Shown: positions 18,911 through 27,947 of the stretch, one piece after another
Layout: each line of letters starts with the position of its first letter
How positions within the stretch are numbered: the stretch's first letter is position 1
Assembly: GCF_024436435.1 (NCBI RefSeq)
Contig: NZ_JAFMZP010000004.1
Location: 248,001 to 312,000, forward strand
Origin: Desertivirga xinjiangensis
Lineage (GTDB): Bacteria; Bacteroidota; Bacteroidia; Sphingobacteriales; Sphingobacteriaceae
Length of the DNA: 64,000 nt
Direction of reading: 5' to 3'
Notes under the pieces: model-generated
Database searches by the model: none
Told to the model about the DNA's origin: nothing
What the model saw: only the letters and a program-made list of their open reading frames with translations
Program-made: the position numbers and the translations under genes

Positions 18911-18939
18911 TGCTGACGCACGCTTGCCGCGTGTGCTAA
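18911..18939 (-). repeat. Short dispersed palindromic element
   Basis: The minus strand reads TTAGCACACGCGG (18939-18927), then a loop and a near-complementary arm (GCGTGCGTCAGC). The same 13 bases occur at 13445-13457 on the plus strand, so this is a dispersed motif and not a gene part. It may also act as a weak terminator for the gene ending at 18961. Confidence 0.5.
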
Positions 18940-18960
18940 GAAACAAGTTCATTTATCGGT

Positions 18961-19413
18961 TCACTCCTTATTGTGTGAAAGTTTTTCCTCCTGCGGGTGT
19001 CCGGTGACAACGAAATACTTCGAATTAGTGGAGTTAATAATAGCCACTTGTTTGTTTTTCTGTCCTAAAAAGTTTGCATATCTTCTCTTATGTGCGGCAA
19101 AGTTAAGATAGGCTTGAGGGCGGTTAATCACAACCTTGTAACCACTGTACAAATCATAATCTTTGTGCGCTTCGGGAAGGGTGTCGGAGAAGACCCATCT
19201 TCCTTTTTCGAAATAGATAAACTTCTTTTCGTTCACATTGTAATAACTCTCCAGATCCGGAAGATAATAAAAAGCGACGTTGTTGAAGCCTGTGGGGCCC
19301 CAAAGTGGCTGAGCCGCGATGTTTCCTACATATTTTACCGATTCTTGTGCTTTAAGAGTAGGGCCGAAAAATAGCAGGCACACTACTACGCTTGAGTAAA
19401 TAAATTTTTTCAT
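18961..19413 (-). CDS. Exported protein of unknown function
   Basis: The 150-residue product has a clean signal peptide (MKKFIYSSVVVCLLFFGPTL, then KAQ as a likely cleavage site). The mature part opens with YVGNIAAQPLWGPTGFNNVAFYYLPDLESYYNV-like aromatic sequence and a segment DYDLYSGYKVVINRP. Similar short secreted proteins are frequent in Sphingobacteriaceae, but I know no function. It reads away from gatB. The C-terminus is polar, with no anchor, so a periplasmic or released protein is likely. Confidence 0.75.
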   Translation of the reverse strand: MKKFIYSSVVVCLLFFGPTLKAQESVKYVGNIAAQPLWGPTGFNNVAFYYLPDLESYYNVNEKKFIYFEKGRWVFSDTLPEAHKDYDLYSGYKVVINRPQAYLNFAAHKRRYANFLGQKNKQVAIINSTNSKYFVVTGHPQEEKLSHNKE

Positions 19414-19485
19414 AAGTATAGATTTTGATGTACTCTTAAAATTTCAAAAGGCGTGCCAGTAATTACTAATTTTAAGCAGAAATGG

Positions 19486-19493
19486 TATATTTG
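19486..19493 (+). promoter_or_regulatory. -7 element immediately upstream of gatB
   Basis: TATATTTG is an exact TANNTTTG match ending five bases before the ATG at 19499. Transcription would start at about the first or second ATG, so the mRNA may be leaderless or the true start may be ATG 19508 or 19529. Confidence 0.5.
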
Positions 19494-19498
19494 ACCAG

Positions 19499-20992
19499 AT
19501 GACAGCAATGGATACTGAACAGAAAGTAATGACAGAAGAAGTTCTGAATAAATATGAATTGGTTATTGGTTTAGAGATACATGCCCAACTTGCAACAAAA
19601 ACTAAGATTTTCTCTTCAGACCCTGCTTTTTTTGGAGCTGAACCTAACAAACATACTACCCCTGTTTCTCTGGGACTACCTGGTACTCTACCCAAGATTA
19701 ATGAAGAAGTTGTTACCTGTGCTGTAAAGTTAGGCCTTGCGACTCATTGCAAAATAAACCTTGTAAACAGGTTCGACAGGAAGAATTACTTTTATGCCGA
19801 CCTGCCTAAGGGGTATCAGATAACCCAGGACGAACTGCCAATCTGCCAAAAAGGCTTCATCGTAATTAACTTAAAAGATAAAGAAGAGAAAAAGATACGT
19901 CTTAACCGCATTCATATGGAAGAGGATGCTGGCAAAAGCATGCACGACAAAGATGACAGGTACTCTTTGATAGATTTGAACCGCGCAGGAGTACCACTCC
20001 TCGAGATCGTTTCTGAGCCAGATCTTCGTTCTGCAGAAGAAGCAGCTGCATATTTGAGCGAAGTGCGAAGGATTGTCAGGTATCTTGATGTGTGCGATGG
20101 TAATATGGAGGAAGGAAGTCTTCGTTGTGATGCGAATATTTCGGTGAGGCTTAAGGGGGCTGCCGAATATGGCTGCCGTTGTGAAGTGAAAAACCTTAAC
20201 TCCATACGTAATCTGCAAAGAGCGGTTAACTATGAATTTAGAAGACAGGTGCAGCTTATTGAAAGCGGTGAGAGGATCGACCAAAACACTCTTAATTTTG
20301 ATGCAGCCACCGGCGTAACGTCTGTTTTGCGTTCAAAAGAGATGGCCCTGGACTATCGCTATTTCCCTGAGCCGGACTTACCGCCGTTACATTTATCTCA
20401 AGACTGGGTGGACGAGCTTAGAAAAGAACTCCCTGTACTTCCTGAACAACGTATTAAAAGGTATACATCTGAACTGGGGCTTTCTGAATATGACGCCTCG
20501 CTATTAACGAATGACAGGTCTGTTGCTGATTTCTATGAAGAGCTTATTTCAGTAAGCAGCAACTATAAATCGGCTGCTAACTGGGTAATCGGTCCTGTTC
20601 AATCTTTGTTAAACGAAAGCGGAAAGGAAATATCTGAACTAGGAATCCCGGCAAGTGCTATTGCTGAGATCATTCAACTTGTCGAGGAAGGTAAAGTAAA
20701 TAATTCAGCTGCGACTCAGCAGATATTCCCTGTCCTTACAGCTTCGCCCGGTAAGCAGGTAAACGAAATTGCCAGGGAACTTAACCTGTTTATTGACACT
20801 AATGAAGACGATTTAGATGCTTTTATCGAACAGGCTGTAAGTAAGTACCCCGACAAAGTAGTAGAATACAATAAAGGTAAAAAAGGCGTTCTAGGTTTAT
20901 TCATGGGTGAACTGATGAAAGTGTCGGGTGGGAAGATTGACCCTAAAACGGCGAACAAGTTACTTATTAGTAAACTGGAATCTTTAAAATAA
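19499..20992 (+). CDS. gatB: Asp/Glu-tRNA amidotransferase subunit B
   Basis: GatB works with GatA and GatC to convert misacylated Glu-tRNA(Gln) or Asp-tRNA(Asn) to the amide form. The 497-residue protein has YELVIGLEIHAQL, the DRKNYFYADLPKGYQITQ block, MEEDAGKSMH, the signature LIDLNRAGVPLLEIVSEPD, and a C-terminal GatB/YqeY tail domain ending LISKLES. ATGs at 19499, 19508 and 19529 are all possible. The last has an A/G-rich stretch before it and gives 487 residues beginning MTEEVLNKYELV. gatA and gatC are not in the window, as is usual when gat genes are dispersed. Confidence 0.94.
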   Translation: MTAMDTEQKVMTEEVLNKYELVIGLEIHAQLATKTKIFSSDPAFFGAEPNKHTTPVSLGLPGTLPKINEEVVTCAVKLGLATHCKINLVNRFDRKNYFYADLPKGYQITQDELPICQKGFIVINLKDKEEKKIRLNRIHMEEDAGKSMHDKDDRYSLIDLNRAGVPLLEIVSEPDLRSAEEAAAYLSEVRRIVRYLDVCDGNMEEGSLRCDANISVRLKGAAEYGCRCEVKNLNSIRNLQRAVNYEFRRQVQLIESGERIDQNTLNFDAATGVTSVLRSKEMALDYRYFPEPDLPPLHLSQDWVDELRKELPVLPEQRIKRYTSELGLSEYDASLLTNDRSVADFYEELISVSSNYKSAANWVIGPVQSLLNESGKEISELGIPASAIAEIIQLVEEGKVNNSAATQQIFPVLTASPGKQVNEIARELNLFIDTNEDDLDAFIEQAVSKYPDKVVEYNKGKKGVLGLFMGELMKVSGGKIDPKTANKLLISKLESLK

Positions 20993-21025
20993 AGACGTGG
21001 CAATTATCTGTCAAAGAGGACATAA

Positions 21026-22123
21026 ATGAAAAGATTAATAAGAATTATAGCGCTGGTGATATTTGCATTAAGTGCTTGTAAAGATAAAAATGTGTTTACC
21101 ATTGATGGTAAACTGGAAAACGCTGAAGAGATAAAGCAAGTGTTCTTATATAGACAGGAAAAGGTTGTCGATTCAGCATTGCTAAATGAAGATAAGAAAT
21201 TCAAGTTTACGGTATCATCCCCTGACGCTGACTTTTTTTACATCGTTGCCAAGGATAAAAATTATCTGTTAGTAGCTGAGAACGGCGATGAACTGGATTT
21301 TTCTGCCGACTATAAGAATCTTACCGGAGAATATTCAATAGAAGGATCAGAAATCTCGGATAAGCTTAAGACCTACAACCAGCTAAGCAATAAATACGGA
21401 AAGATCTTCCTTGAATTACAAAACGAGTATCAGGAAAAAGTAACTCAGGATCCGGCCACTAAAGATTCTCTGGAGGCGGTACTCATACCAAGGTTCGAGC
21501 AGAATATGAAGGCATTCGCAGATGCTTCAGTAAAGTTTGCCAATGAGAATAAAGATAATCTGGCTGGTTTTTATGCCGTCAGTTCTTTGGATCCGACAAA
21601 GTTTGAATCAGAGCTTCTTAAATATGCTGAAGGGCTGAAGGGCAAATTTCCGAATAACAGGCCCGTACAGGATTTTCTGGAAAGGATGGAAAAGGCAAAA
21701 GCTTTTGCTGTAGGTCAGCCTGCGCCTGATTTTGAAGCTCCTTCAGTAAAGGGTGGAGCACTTAAATTGTCGGACTTCAAAGGTAAATATGTGTTGCTTG
21801 ATTTCTGGGCGTCATGGTGTGCCCCTTGTCGCCAGGAAAACCCTAATCTCGTTAAGCAGTACAACTTGTACAAGGACAAAAACTTCACCATTCTCGGCGT
21901 GTCATTGGATAACAGCAAAGATGCCTGGGAAAAAGCTATAAAAGATGACCAGTTAGCATGGAACCATGTTTCAGAACTTAATCAGTGGAACAGCCAGGTT
22001 GCAAAGCAGTTCCAGGTAGAAGCTCTTCCTTCTTCTTATCTTATTGACCCACAAGGGAAAATTCTTGCAAAGAATTTACGCGGAGCCGAACTTGAAAGTT
22101 TTTTAAACAAAACGTTCAGGTAA
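21026..22123 (+). CDS. TlpA-type thiol-disulfide lipoprotein (DUF4369 plus thioredoxin fold)
   Basis: The 365-residue product is a predicted lipoprotein: the lipobox-like FALSAC ends at Cys18. Residues about 24-115 form a DUF4369-like beta domain (FTIDGKLENAEEIKQVFLYR). A helical linker follows, then a redoxin domain from about residue 230 (VGQPAPDFEAPSVKGG) with the active site WCAPC at residues 264-268. Such proteins reduce or exchange disulfides in the periplasm; the client is unknown. It begins 33 bases after gatB and may share its transcript. Confidence 0.9.
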   Translation: MKRLIRIIALVIFALSACKDKNVFTIDGKLENAEEIKQVFLYRQEKVVDSALLNEDKKFKFTVSSPDADFFYIVAKDKNYLLVAENGDELDFSADYKNLTGEYSIEGSEISDKLKTYNQLSNKYGKIFLELQNEYQEKVTQDPATKDSLEAVLIPRFEQNMKAFADASVKFANENKDNLAGFYAVSSLDPTKFESELLKYAEGLKGKFPNNRPVQDFLERMEKAKAFAVGQPAPDFEAPSVKGGALKLSDFKGKYVLLDFWASWCAPCRQENPNLVKQYNLYKDKNFTILGVSLDNSKDAWEKAIKDDQLAWNHVSELNQWNSQVAKQFQVEALPSSYLIDPQGKILAKNLRGAELESFLNKTFR

Positions 22124-22226
22124 GTTATAAGTCATGTTAAGCTTATGTCATCCTTAACAATAATTTAATATTATCTTAATCATTTGATGCTCTTTAGGAC
22201 ATACCTTAGTAGCATATTTAAAAAAG

Positions 22227-22913
22227 ATGAGTTTAATTAAGCAAAAGATATTAATTGTAGATGATGAACCGGATATAAGGGAGCTTATTGAGTATAATCT
22301 TAAAAAAGAGGGTTACCAGGTCTTCACTGCATCAAACGGTCAGGAAGGAGTTTCTGAAGCTAAGAAAAACCATCCGGATCTGATCATCCTTGATATCATG
22401 ATGCCTAAAATGGATGGCATCGAAGCCTGCAGAATTCTAAGGACCATGAACGACTTTAAGAATACATTTATGGTTTTTTTAACGGCACGCAGCGAAGAGT
22501 ACTCTGAAATAGCCGGTTTTAATGTAGGAGCTGATGATTATATAGCAAAACCAATCAAGCCCAGGGCTTTGGTGAGCAGAATAAACGCCATATTGCGCCG
22601 CAATAGCCAGCCAGAAGAAGCCATTGAAAACAAGCTCGAGATATCCGACCTGGTTATAGACAGGGAGACCTACCTGGTTTACCGAGGCAGTACAAAAATC
22701 GTGCTTGCAAAGAAGGAGTTTGAACTGCTATACTTACTAGCCGCCAAACCGGGAAAAGTGTATACTCGTGAGGTGATCCTGAAAAGTATATGGGAGGATT
22801 CTGTGGTAGTAACTAACCGTACTATCGATGTTCATATCCGTAAGATACGCGAAAAACTTGGTGATGCTTACGTAAGTACTGTCAAAGGCGTCGGATACAA
22901 ATTTGAAGCCTAG
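22227..22913 (+). CDS. OmpR/PhoB-family response regulator, orphan
   Basis: The 228-residue protein has a receiver domain (residues about 6-122) with the acidic pair DDE near the start, phosphoacceptor Asp56 in LIILDIMMPKMDG, the T in FLTARS and Lys in IAKPIKP. A winged-helix domain follows (about 130-227) ending in RKIREKLGDAYVSTVKGVGYKFE. No histidine kinase is adjacent; the neighbours are a TlpA-like lipoprotein and an rRNA-modification enzyme, so the kinase must be elsewhere. Target genes cannot be read from the sequence. Confidence 0.92.
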   Translation: MSLIKQKILIVDDEPDIRELIEYNLKKEGYQVFTASNGQEGVSEAKKNHPDLIILDIMMPKMDGIEACRILRTMNDFKNTFMVFLTARSEEYSEIAGFNVGADDYIAKPIKPRALVSRINAILRRNSQPEEAIENKLEISDLVIDRETYLVYRGSTKIVLAKKEFELLYLLAAKPGKVYTREVILKSIWEDSVVVTNRTIDVHIRKIREKLGDAYVSTVKGVGYKFEA

Positions 22914-22998
22914 ACTTAATTGTGTTCGCCTGATATTAAACGTTCTGTTTTAAGCTAGCGCCGACCGCGAAATCTGCGGGAATCCCGGCATAAATCGC

Positions 22999-23006
22999 TA
23001 CTTTTG
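22999..23006 (+). promoter_or_regulatory. -7 element immediately upstream of the pseudouridine synthase
   Basis: TACTTTTG matches TANNTTTG and ends four bases before the GTG start at 23011. A TTG at the expected upstream distance was not found. A leaderless transcript is predicted. Confidence 0.4.
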
Positions 23007-23010
23007 CCCA

Positions 23011-23730
23011 GTGAAAATTCCAAGGCTGGAAGATCTTATCATTTTTGAGAATGAGGATCTTATCGTAGTGAATAAACCCCCTTTCATCAGTTCATTACAT
23101 GAACGCGAGGGAGGGGATATTAATATGTTAAATCTCGCTAAGCAATATGTAGCTGACGCGCAGGTTTGTCATCGTTTAGATAAAGAGACATCCGGTTGCC
23201 TGATCATTGCGAAGAATCCGGAAGCATACCGCATGCTGTCTATGCAGTTCGAACATAGAAAAGTAAAAAAGGTGTATCATGCAGTAGTTAATGGTACTCA
23301 TGTCTTTAATGATCTTAGCATTGATCTTCCTATCCTGAATTTGGGAAATAAAAATGTTACCATAAACAAGCAGGAAGGGAAGCCGGCTCAAACTCTTTTC
23401 AACTCTCTGAAATATTTCAAGCATTACACCTTAGTTGAATGCCAGCCGGTAACCGGCAGAATGCACCAGATCAGGGTTCATCTAGCCACTCAAAGAGCTG
23501 CTATCGCAGGAGATGAAATGTATGGAGGAAAACCGGTATTTCTTTCGCAAATAAAAAGAAATTACAGGCTAAGTAAAGATCAGGAAGAGCTACCTATAAT
23601 GAAGCGTTTTGCGCTGCATGCTAAAGAGGTCACCTTCAGGTTAAGGGGTGATGTAGAAGTGACTGTGGAGGCCCCTTATCCGAAAGACTTTGCTACGTTA
23701 TTGAAGCTGCTGGAAAAGAATGATGTATAA
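23011..23730 (+). CDS. RluA-family RNA pseudouridine synthase
   Basis: This 239-residue enzyme isomerises uridine in rRNA or tRNA. It begins at the catalytic domain without an S4 domain. Motif I is LIVVNKPPFISSLHE, the catalytic block VCHRLDKETSGCLIIAKN carries the Asp, and GRMHQIRVHLA is motif III. The start codon is GTG at 23011: no ATG lies upstream in frame, and the next Met would remove motif I. Target specificity (RluA, RluC, RluD or TruC type) cannot be told from sequence alone. A bidirectional terminator separates it from the convergent arginine decarboxylase. Confidence 0.9.
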   Translation: MKIPRLEDLIIFENEDLIVVNKPPFISSLHEREGGDINMLNLAKQYVADAQVCHRLDKETSGCLIIAKNPEAYRMLSMQFEHRKVKKVYHAVVNGTHVFNDLSIDLPILNLGNKNVTINKQEGKPAQTLFNSLKYFKHYTLVECQPVTGRMHQIRVHLATQRAAIAGDEMYGGKPVFLSQIKRNYRLSKDQEELPIMKRFALHAKEVTFRLRGDVEVTVEAPYPKDFATLLKLLEKNDV

Positions 23731-23733
23731 AGG

Positions 23734-23765
23734 ATCAGGTCAGCAAATTTATTTGCTGACCTGAT
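23734..23765. terminator. Bidirectional terminator
   Basis: Perfect 15-bp arms (23734-23748, 23751-23765) with a minimal loop lie between two convergent stop codons. There is only a short A/T tract on either side. Confidence 0.8.
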
Positions 23766-23773
23766 AAAATACC

Positions 23774-25162
23774 CTAGGTGGTATACCCTAGTATCTTTAA
23801 TACCTGTTTGCTGTTTTGCTCTTCTCCAAAAACATCAAAATTAAACGTCTCATCACGGTTACGGCGTATGATAACATGTTTAGGAGAGGGAAGAAGACAG
23901 TGATGAATACCACCATACCCGCTTAATACTTCCTGGTATGCTCCCGTATGGAAAAAACCCAGATATTGTACTTTACGCGTCTTAGGCATGAACACACTGT
24001 TCATATGAGCCTCTTGGTTATAATAGTCCTGTCCATCACAGGTTATACCGCCAAGGTTCACCCGTTCATATTCGGAATCCCAGTTATTTACGGGTAATAA
24101 AATATATTTCTGGTTCAGTGCCCAAACATCAGGAAGGTTAGTAATAAACGAACCATCTAACATAAGCCATTTTTCACGGTCGTTCTGCTGTTTACGGCCA
24201 AGGACTTTGTAAAGAATTCCTGAAGCTTCCGCAACGGTATACTTCCCAAATTCAGTGATGATATCCGGCTCGATCACATCGTGTTCGGCACAGATCTCCT
24301 TGATCCGTTTAACGATCTCATTTACCATGTATTCGTAGTCGAAATCGAAAACCAGGGAATCTTTAAAAGGCATGCCACCACCAATATCCAATACTGTGAG
24401 GTCGGGGTTTATCTTCTTAAACTTGCAGTAAAGCGTCACATATTTCTCTAGCTCATTCCAGTAATAGGGAGTGTCAGATATACCCGAGTTAATAAAGAAA
24501 TGCAGTAATTTAACCTTGAAGTTAGGATTTTGCGCAATCTTATTGTTATAGAATTCGATTACATCTTCCATTCTGATACCCAGCCGTGAGGTATAGAACT
24601 GAGAGTCTGGCTGCTCTTCTGATGCAATACGGATACCTAAACTACAGGGAATATCCAGCTCATCATCATAAATATTAAACTCTTCTTTATTGTCAAGCAC
24701 CGGAATGATGTTTTTAAATCCATCATGAAACATATCAATAATGTATTGCTTATATTGATACGTTTTAAATCCGTTGCAGATAATCGTCATCTCTTTATTT
24801 ACCACCCCCTTTTTTTCAAGAGCATCGATCATTGGCATATCAAATGCTGAAGAGGTTTCAAGGTGAATATCGTTTTTCAGGGCTTCCTCAACAATGTGTC
24901 TGAAGTGGCTGCTTTTTGTACAGTAACAGTACATATAAGTTCCACGATAATTATTGTTTACTATAGCCTGCTGAAATAGCAACTTGGCTTGCTGAATTTT
25001 TTTAGATATAAGGGGTAAATAAGTAAACCTAAGCGGCGTGCCATAGGTTTCAATCATTTCCATCAGATTTAGGTCCTGGAAATATAGTTCATCATCAATA
25101 ACTTCAAAGCCCTCCTGTGGAAAGCCAACGCTGAGGTCAATGAATTCTTCGTAACTCTGCAT
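23774..25162 (-). CDS. speA: Arginine decarboxylase (alanine-racemase fold)
   Basis: The enzyme makes agmatine from arginine as the entry to polyamine synthesis. The 462-residue protein has the PLP lysine in MYCYCTKSSHF, the HLETSSAFDM turn, the glycine-rich phosphate loop LDIGGGMPF, EFGKYTVAEASG, and the C-terminal active-site block ITCDGQDYY holding Cys and Asp. It is much shorter than E. coli SpeA and matches the compact Bacteroidota form. It lies 301 bases downstream of the CtlX-type gene and on the same strand, in an arginine-centred cluster. A diaminopimelate decarboxylase role is unlikely given length and motif context. Confidence 0.85.
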   Translation of the reverse strand: MQSYEEFIDLSVGFPQEGFEVIDDELYFQDLNLMEMIETYGTPLRFTYLPLISKKIQQAKLLFQQAIVNNNYRGTYMYCYCTKSSHFRHIVEEALKNDIHLETSSAFDMPMIDALEKKGVVNKEMTIICNGFKTYQYKQYIIDMFHDGFKNIIPVLDNKEEFNIYDDELDIPCSLGIRIASEEQPDSQFYTSRLGIRMEDVIEFYNNKIAQNPNFKVKLLHFFINSGISDTPYYWNELEKYVTLYCKFKKINPDLTVLDIGGGMPFKDSLVFDFDYEYMVNEIVKRIKEICAEHDVIEPDIITEFGKYTVAEASGILYKVLGRKQQNDREKWLMLDGSFITNLPDVWALNQKYILLPVNNWDSEYERVNLGGITCDGQDYYNQEAHMNSVFMPKTRKVQYLGFFHTGAYQEVLSGYGGIHHCLLPSPKHVIIRRNRDETFNFDVFGEEQNSKQVLKILGYTT

Positions 25163-25463
25163 CTATTTTTCTTTTTGCAATGTGGTTATTGTAAACTCTT
25201 TGCGTTCTACGTGTAAGATTACAAAAAGGCTTCAATTTTTAACGTGCGAAAATAACAAAATTGACTTGTTGTTTTCTTACAAATAATTATGAGCTGAAAA
25301 GATTACAATCAATTAAGGTAATTTATTGGGCTGAAGAACAAAAGGGCGAGACCTACAGTTATTAGGCTGTATAAACCGACGGATTATGGCAGATGGTCCG
25401 AAAAAATACAGGTCTCCGGAATCCAAGCCTGTTGATGCGCCACATATGGAAACTGGAAAATGA
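25163..25463. other. Intergenic spacer, no clear gene
   Basis: The 301 bp contain the presumed promoter of speA (A/T-rich 25220-25290) and a 25-codon plus-strand ORF at 25386-25463 (MADGPKKYRSPES ...), hydrophilic and with no family resemblance. A 63-codon minus-strand frame also crosses it. Neither is convincing as a gene. Confidence 0.5.
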
Positions 25464-26390
25464 TCAGGACATAGCTTGCTTGTGTGGTAAGAATACTTCC
25501 GCAATCATACAACGGGCACTTCCGCCGCCTGTATTCTCTATCGTGTACAGCGGCGAGAAAACCGGTCGGCAGTAGCGTTGAAGCCGGTTTAACTGATCTC
25601 CTGATAAGGATTTATAAGCTTGCTCGGAAAGAACAAGAAGATCTTCGTTGTTTGTGTTTCTGAGCTGAAGCATATTGCCCGCAAAGTGAAGCAGCTGATG
25701 ATAATTAATTTCGACGATGTCTTTGTTAGTTTCCTCTAGCATACTTACTATTGCCATCCTTTCCCGGGCGTTAGGAATAGCGTCTAAACATATTACAGCA
25801 AAGGACTTACTCAGGCACATAAGGACATTAGTGTGGTATATGGGTGTATTGTTAAGATCAACGGCATTAAAAGTGAGGGGTTTGTATCCGGAAAGTTTAC
25901 AGAAATATTGAAGAACTTCCGGGTTTGTTCGCGGTGACAGGCAGGCGTAAGCAATCTGATGATCGCGGTCTAAAACCATGCTGCCCGTTCCTTCGAGAAA
26001 TTTTCCTTCCTGCTCGAAAAAGCTAAGATCAAAAATTTGTTTTACATCGAACCGGGTCTTTAGTTCTGCTAAAATATCCGCTCGCCGCTCAAGCCGCCTG
26101 TTCTCAGCTTCCATGGGAAAGACGTAAACAGATCCTGAAGCATCTGTCATGATCCAGTTATTCGGGAAGATGGAATCAGGAGTGTGAGGGATAGGTGTAT
26201 CCTGGATGATAACAACCTCTAACCCATTTATTTTCAATAGGTCAGAAAACTGATCGAATTCTTTCAAAGCAAGGGGCTGCGGGTGTCTCTTTCGGGCCAT
26301 TTTATCCATGAAGGAATTACTTATCGCAGCCTCCTCGTTGTAAGCAAAGTTAACCGGCCTGATCATTAATATGGTGCTGGCTGAGCTCAT
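25464..26390 (-). CDS. ctlX: Citrulline utilisation hydrolase CtlX-like amidinotransferase-fold enzyme
   Basis: The 308-residue protein is a guanidino-modifying-enzyme superfamily member. It has RPVNFAYNEEA near the start, PDSIFPNNW, the acidic EGTGSMVLDR segment, YHTNVLM with the catalytic histidine and the C-terminal GGGSARCMIAEVFLP with the nucleophilic cysteine. This pattern matches CtlX-type proteins, known to hydrolyse citrulline to ornithine. The start codon overlaps the stop of the arginine deiminase by four bases (ATGA), so the two are translated together. Together they would turn arginine into ornithine without ATP. Confidence 0.85.
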   Translation of the reverse strand: MSSASTILMIRPVNFAYNEEAAISNSFMDKMARKRHPQPLALKEFDQFSDLLKINGLEVVIIQDTPIPHTPDSIFPNNWIMTDASGSVYVFPMEAENRRLERRADILAELKTRFDVKQIFDLSFFEQEGKFLEGTGSMVLDRDHQIAYACLSPRTNPEVLQYFCKLSGYKPLTFNAVDLNNTPIYHTNVLMCLSKSFAVICLDAIPNARERMAIVSMLEETNKDIVEINYHQLLHFAGNMLQLRNTNNEDLLVLSEQAYKSLSGDQLNRLQRYCRPVFSPLYTIENTGGGSARCMIAEVFLPHKQAMS

Positions 26391-27811
26391 ATATCATCTC
26401 TTAACAGAGGCATGCTCATGCAATGAAAGCCTCCTCTGGCACGCGAAAGTTCTGCTGAAGGTATCAGAATCAGGGTATCTGTTAATGATTCGATGGTTAT
26501 TTCGTTTTTCTCAAGCTTTTCGATCAGATCGGAGGCAGTAAGGGTGGTGAATCCATTTTCGCGGAAAGCCTCTATTGTTTTGTCATTTCTGTCGTACCCT
26601 ACCACTACTCCCTCTTTCAAAGCCAGAAGATTACAGGAGTCGGTCCATTGTTCCCTTACATCAAAAGGAAAGATGTTGTTGCCGGAGTAAATGAACCTGG
26701 TTTCTGTCTCCGAACCAAGGTCTTTGCGACTAATATGATCCAGCAAGTCTTCAATGCAGGCAAACTTTTTTGGCCTGTCCATCTTTCCTTTTTTAAATTG
26801 TATGATCTCCGGCTTCTCTTTGTTCTTCTTTTCCGAGAAATAGTCAATGGCGTCGGGGCCCCGATGCTGTTCTTTTGATGAAATTGAGCCAAGCACTACC
26901 CACGTGTCTCGTTTTACCTGGGTGAAGATCGTATCAATGTGCATAAAGTCGCGCTTATGCGGTATTTTTATCAGCGTAACTTTCTCAATAACGTTATGCT
27001 CAAAAAGAAGTTTAATGGCTTCGCTCGCCCCGCTCAGCGTGGTTCGTTCACTGCAGCCAATTAAAATGTGACGGGGACTTACTACCATAACATCGCCACC
27101 TTCTATAGTGGTTTTTTCACCGGGATCTTCTCCTGGCCTCAAAAAGTACTTAACAGTATCGGGTATTTCAAGAATATGATCGCGGTAGTTTTCAAAGATC
27201 TTATGGTTGAAAAAAATATATCTTGCTAACAGGGTTTCCCGTGAGCGCGCTTTTTTAGCAGGTTTGTTGATTAAAATGTAGTCGTTTATGGTTATTCCAA
27301 TGTCCCGGGTGAAAATAAGGTTCGGAATAGGAGGAAATATCATGCTCCCGTCGAACAAAGATCCCGATATAAAGATTTTTGCAAGTTCGGCAGGAGAGGT
27401 ATTTATCAGCTCCTTCTGTAATTTATAGCTACAACCTTCAATTGCACATACCGCTGCAGTAAGCTTCTGACAGATGTTATTGTCTTCCAGTATCTCAGAC
27501 AGGAGTCTTTCTATTTCGATGACTTTAAGTGAATTGTGAAAGTTTCTGTTGTTGGGTTTGTAGAAACTTCGGTTACTTTCTGATGAATCTATCTCAGCAA
27601 TCCTTCCTCTGATGATCTCAGGATCGAGAAAATACAGGAGGACCTTGACGTAAAGGTCGTATTCTTTTTTTCGTACGGTTTCCAGGTGAAGAATATCTTC
27701 AAATAACCAATCCTGGGCCTTAGAGGGCGCCACACGGCCAATTCCGCTGTCAGGGCTATGAATGACCAGCGAACGAAGCGTACCAATTTCTGAACTTACT
27801 TTGATCTCCAT
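26387..27811 (-). CDS. Arginine deiminase family protein
   Basis: The 474-residue protein resembles arginine deiminase, which makes citrulline and ammonia from arginine. It has SEIGTLRSLVIHSPD at the N-terminus, FTRDIGITIND, the EGGDVMVVSPRHILIG block, HIDTIFTQV with catalytic His, and RGGFHCMSMPL with the cysteine nucleophile. It is about 60 residues longer than typical bacterial ArcA, with an extra segment around residues 70-150 and near 330-370. No arcB or arcC (carbamoyltransferase, carbamate kinase) is nearby; instead ctlX follows with a four-base overlap. Confidence 0.85.
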   Translation of the reverse strand: MEIKVSSEIGTLRSLVIHSPDSGIGRVAPSKAQDWLFEDILHLETVRKKEYDLYVKVLLYFLDPEIIRGRIAEIDSSESNRSFYKPNNRNFHNSLKVIEIERLLSEILEDNNICQKLTAAVCAIEGCSYKLQKELINTSPAELAKIFISGSLFDGSMIFPPIPNLIFTRDIGITINDYILINKPAKKARSRETLLARYIFFNHKIFENYRDHILEIPDTVKYFLRPGEDPGEKTTIEGGDVMVVSPRHILIGCSERTTLSGASEAIKLLFEHNVIEKVTLIKIPHKRDFMHIDTIFTQVKRDTWVVLGSISSKEQHRGPDAIDYFSEKKNKEKPEIIQFKKGKMDRPKKFACIEDLLDHISRKDLGSETETRFIYSGNNIFPFDVREQWTDSCNLLALKEGVVVGYDRNDKTIEAFRENGFTTLTASDLIEKLEKNEITIESLTDTLILIPSAELSRARGGFHCMSMPLLRDDI

Positions 27812-27947
27812 TAAAATATAAACAAACCATAAAGCTATATGATTGACGTTAAGGGCATGTTTAGTTAAGATTAATTAGATTGGTCCAAAAAGATCATCAG
27901 GTTCACATAAAAAATTTATACACTATTTTTGGAGGCGAAATTTTATC

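Noticed and set aside
22124-22226. Histidine kinase or small gene upstream of the response regulator
   Set aside because: The gap is only 103 bp and A/T rich; no ORF is present.
25313-25504. 63-codon minus-strand ORF between ctlX and speA
   Set aside because: It overlaps the end of ctlX in another frame, has no recognisable domain and no preceding start signal.
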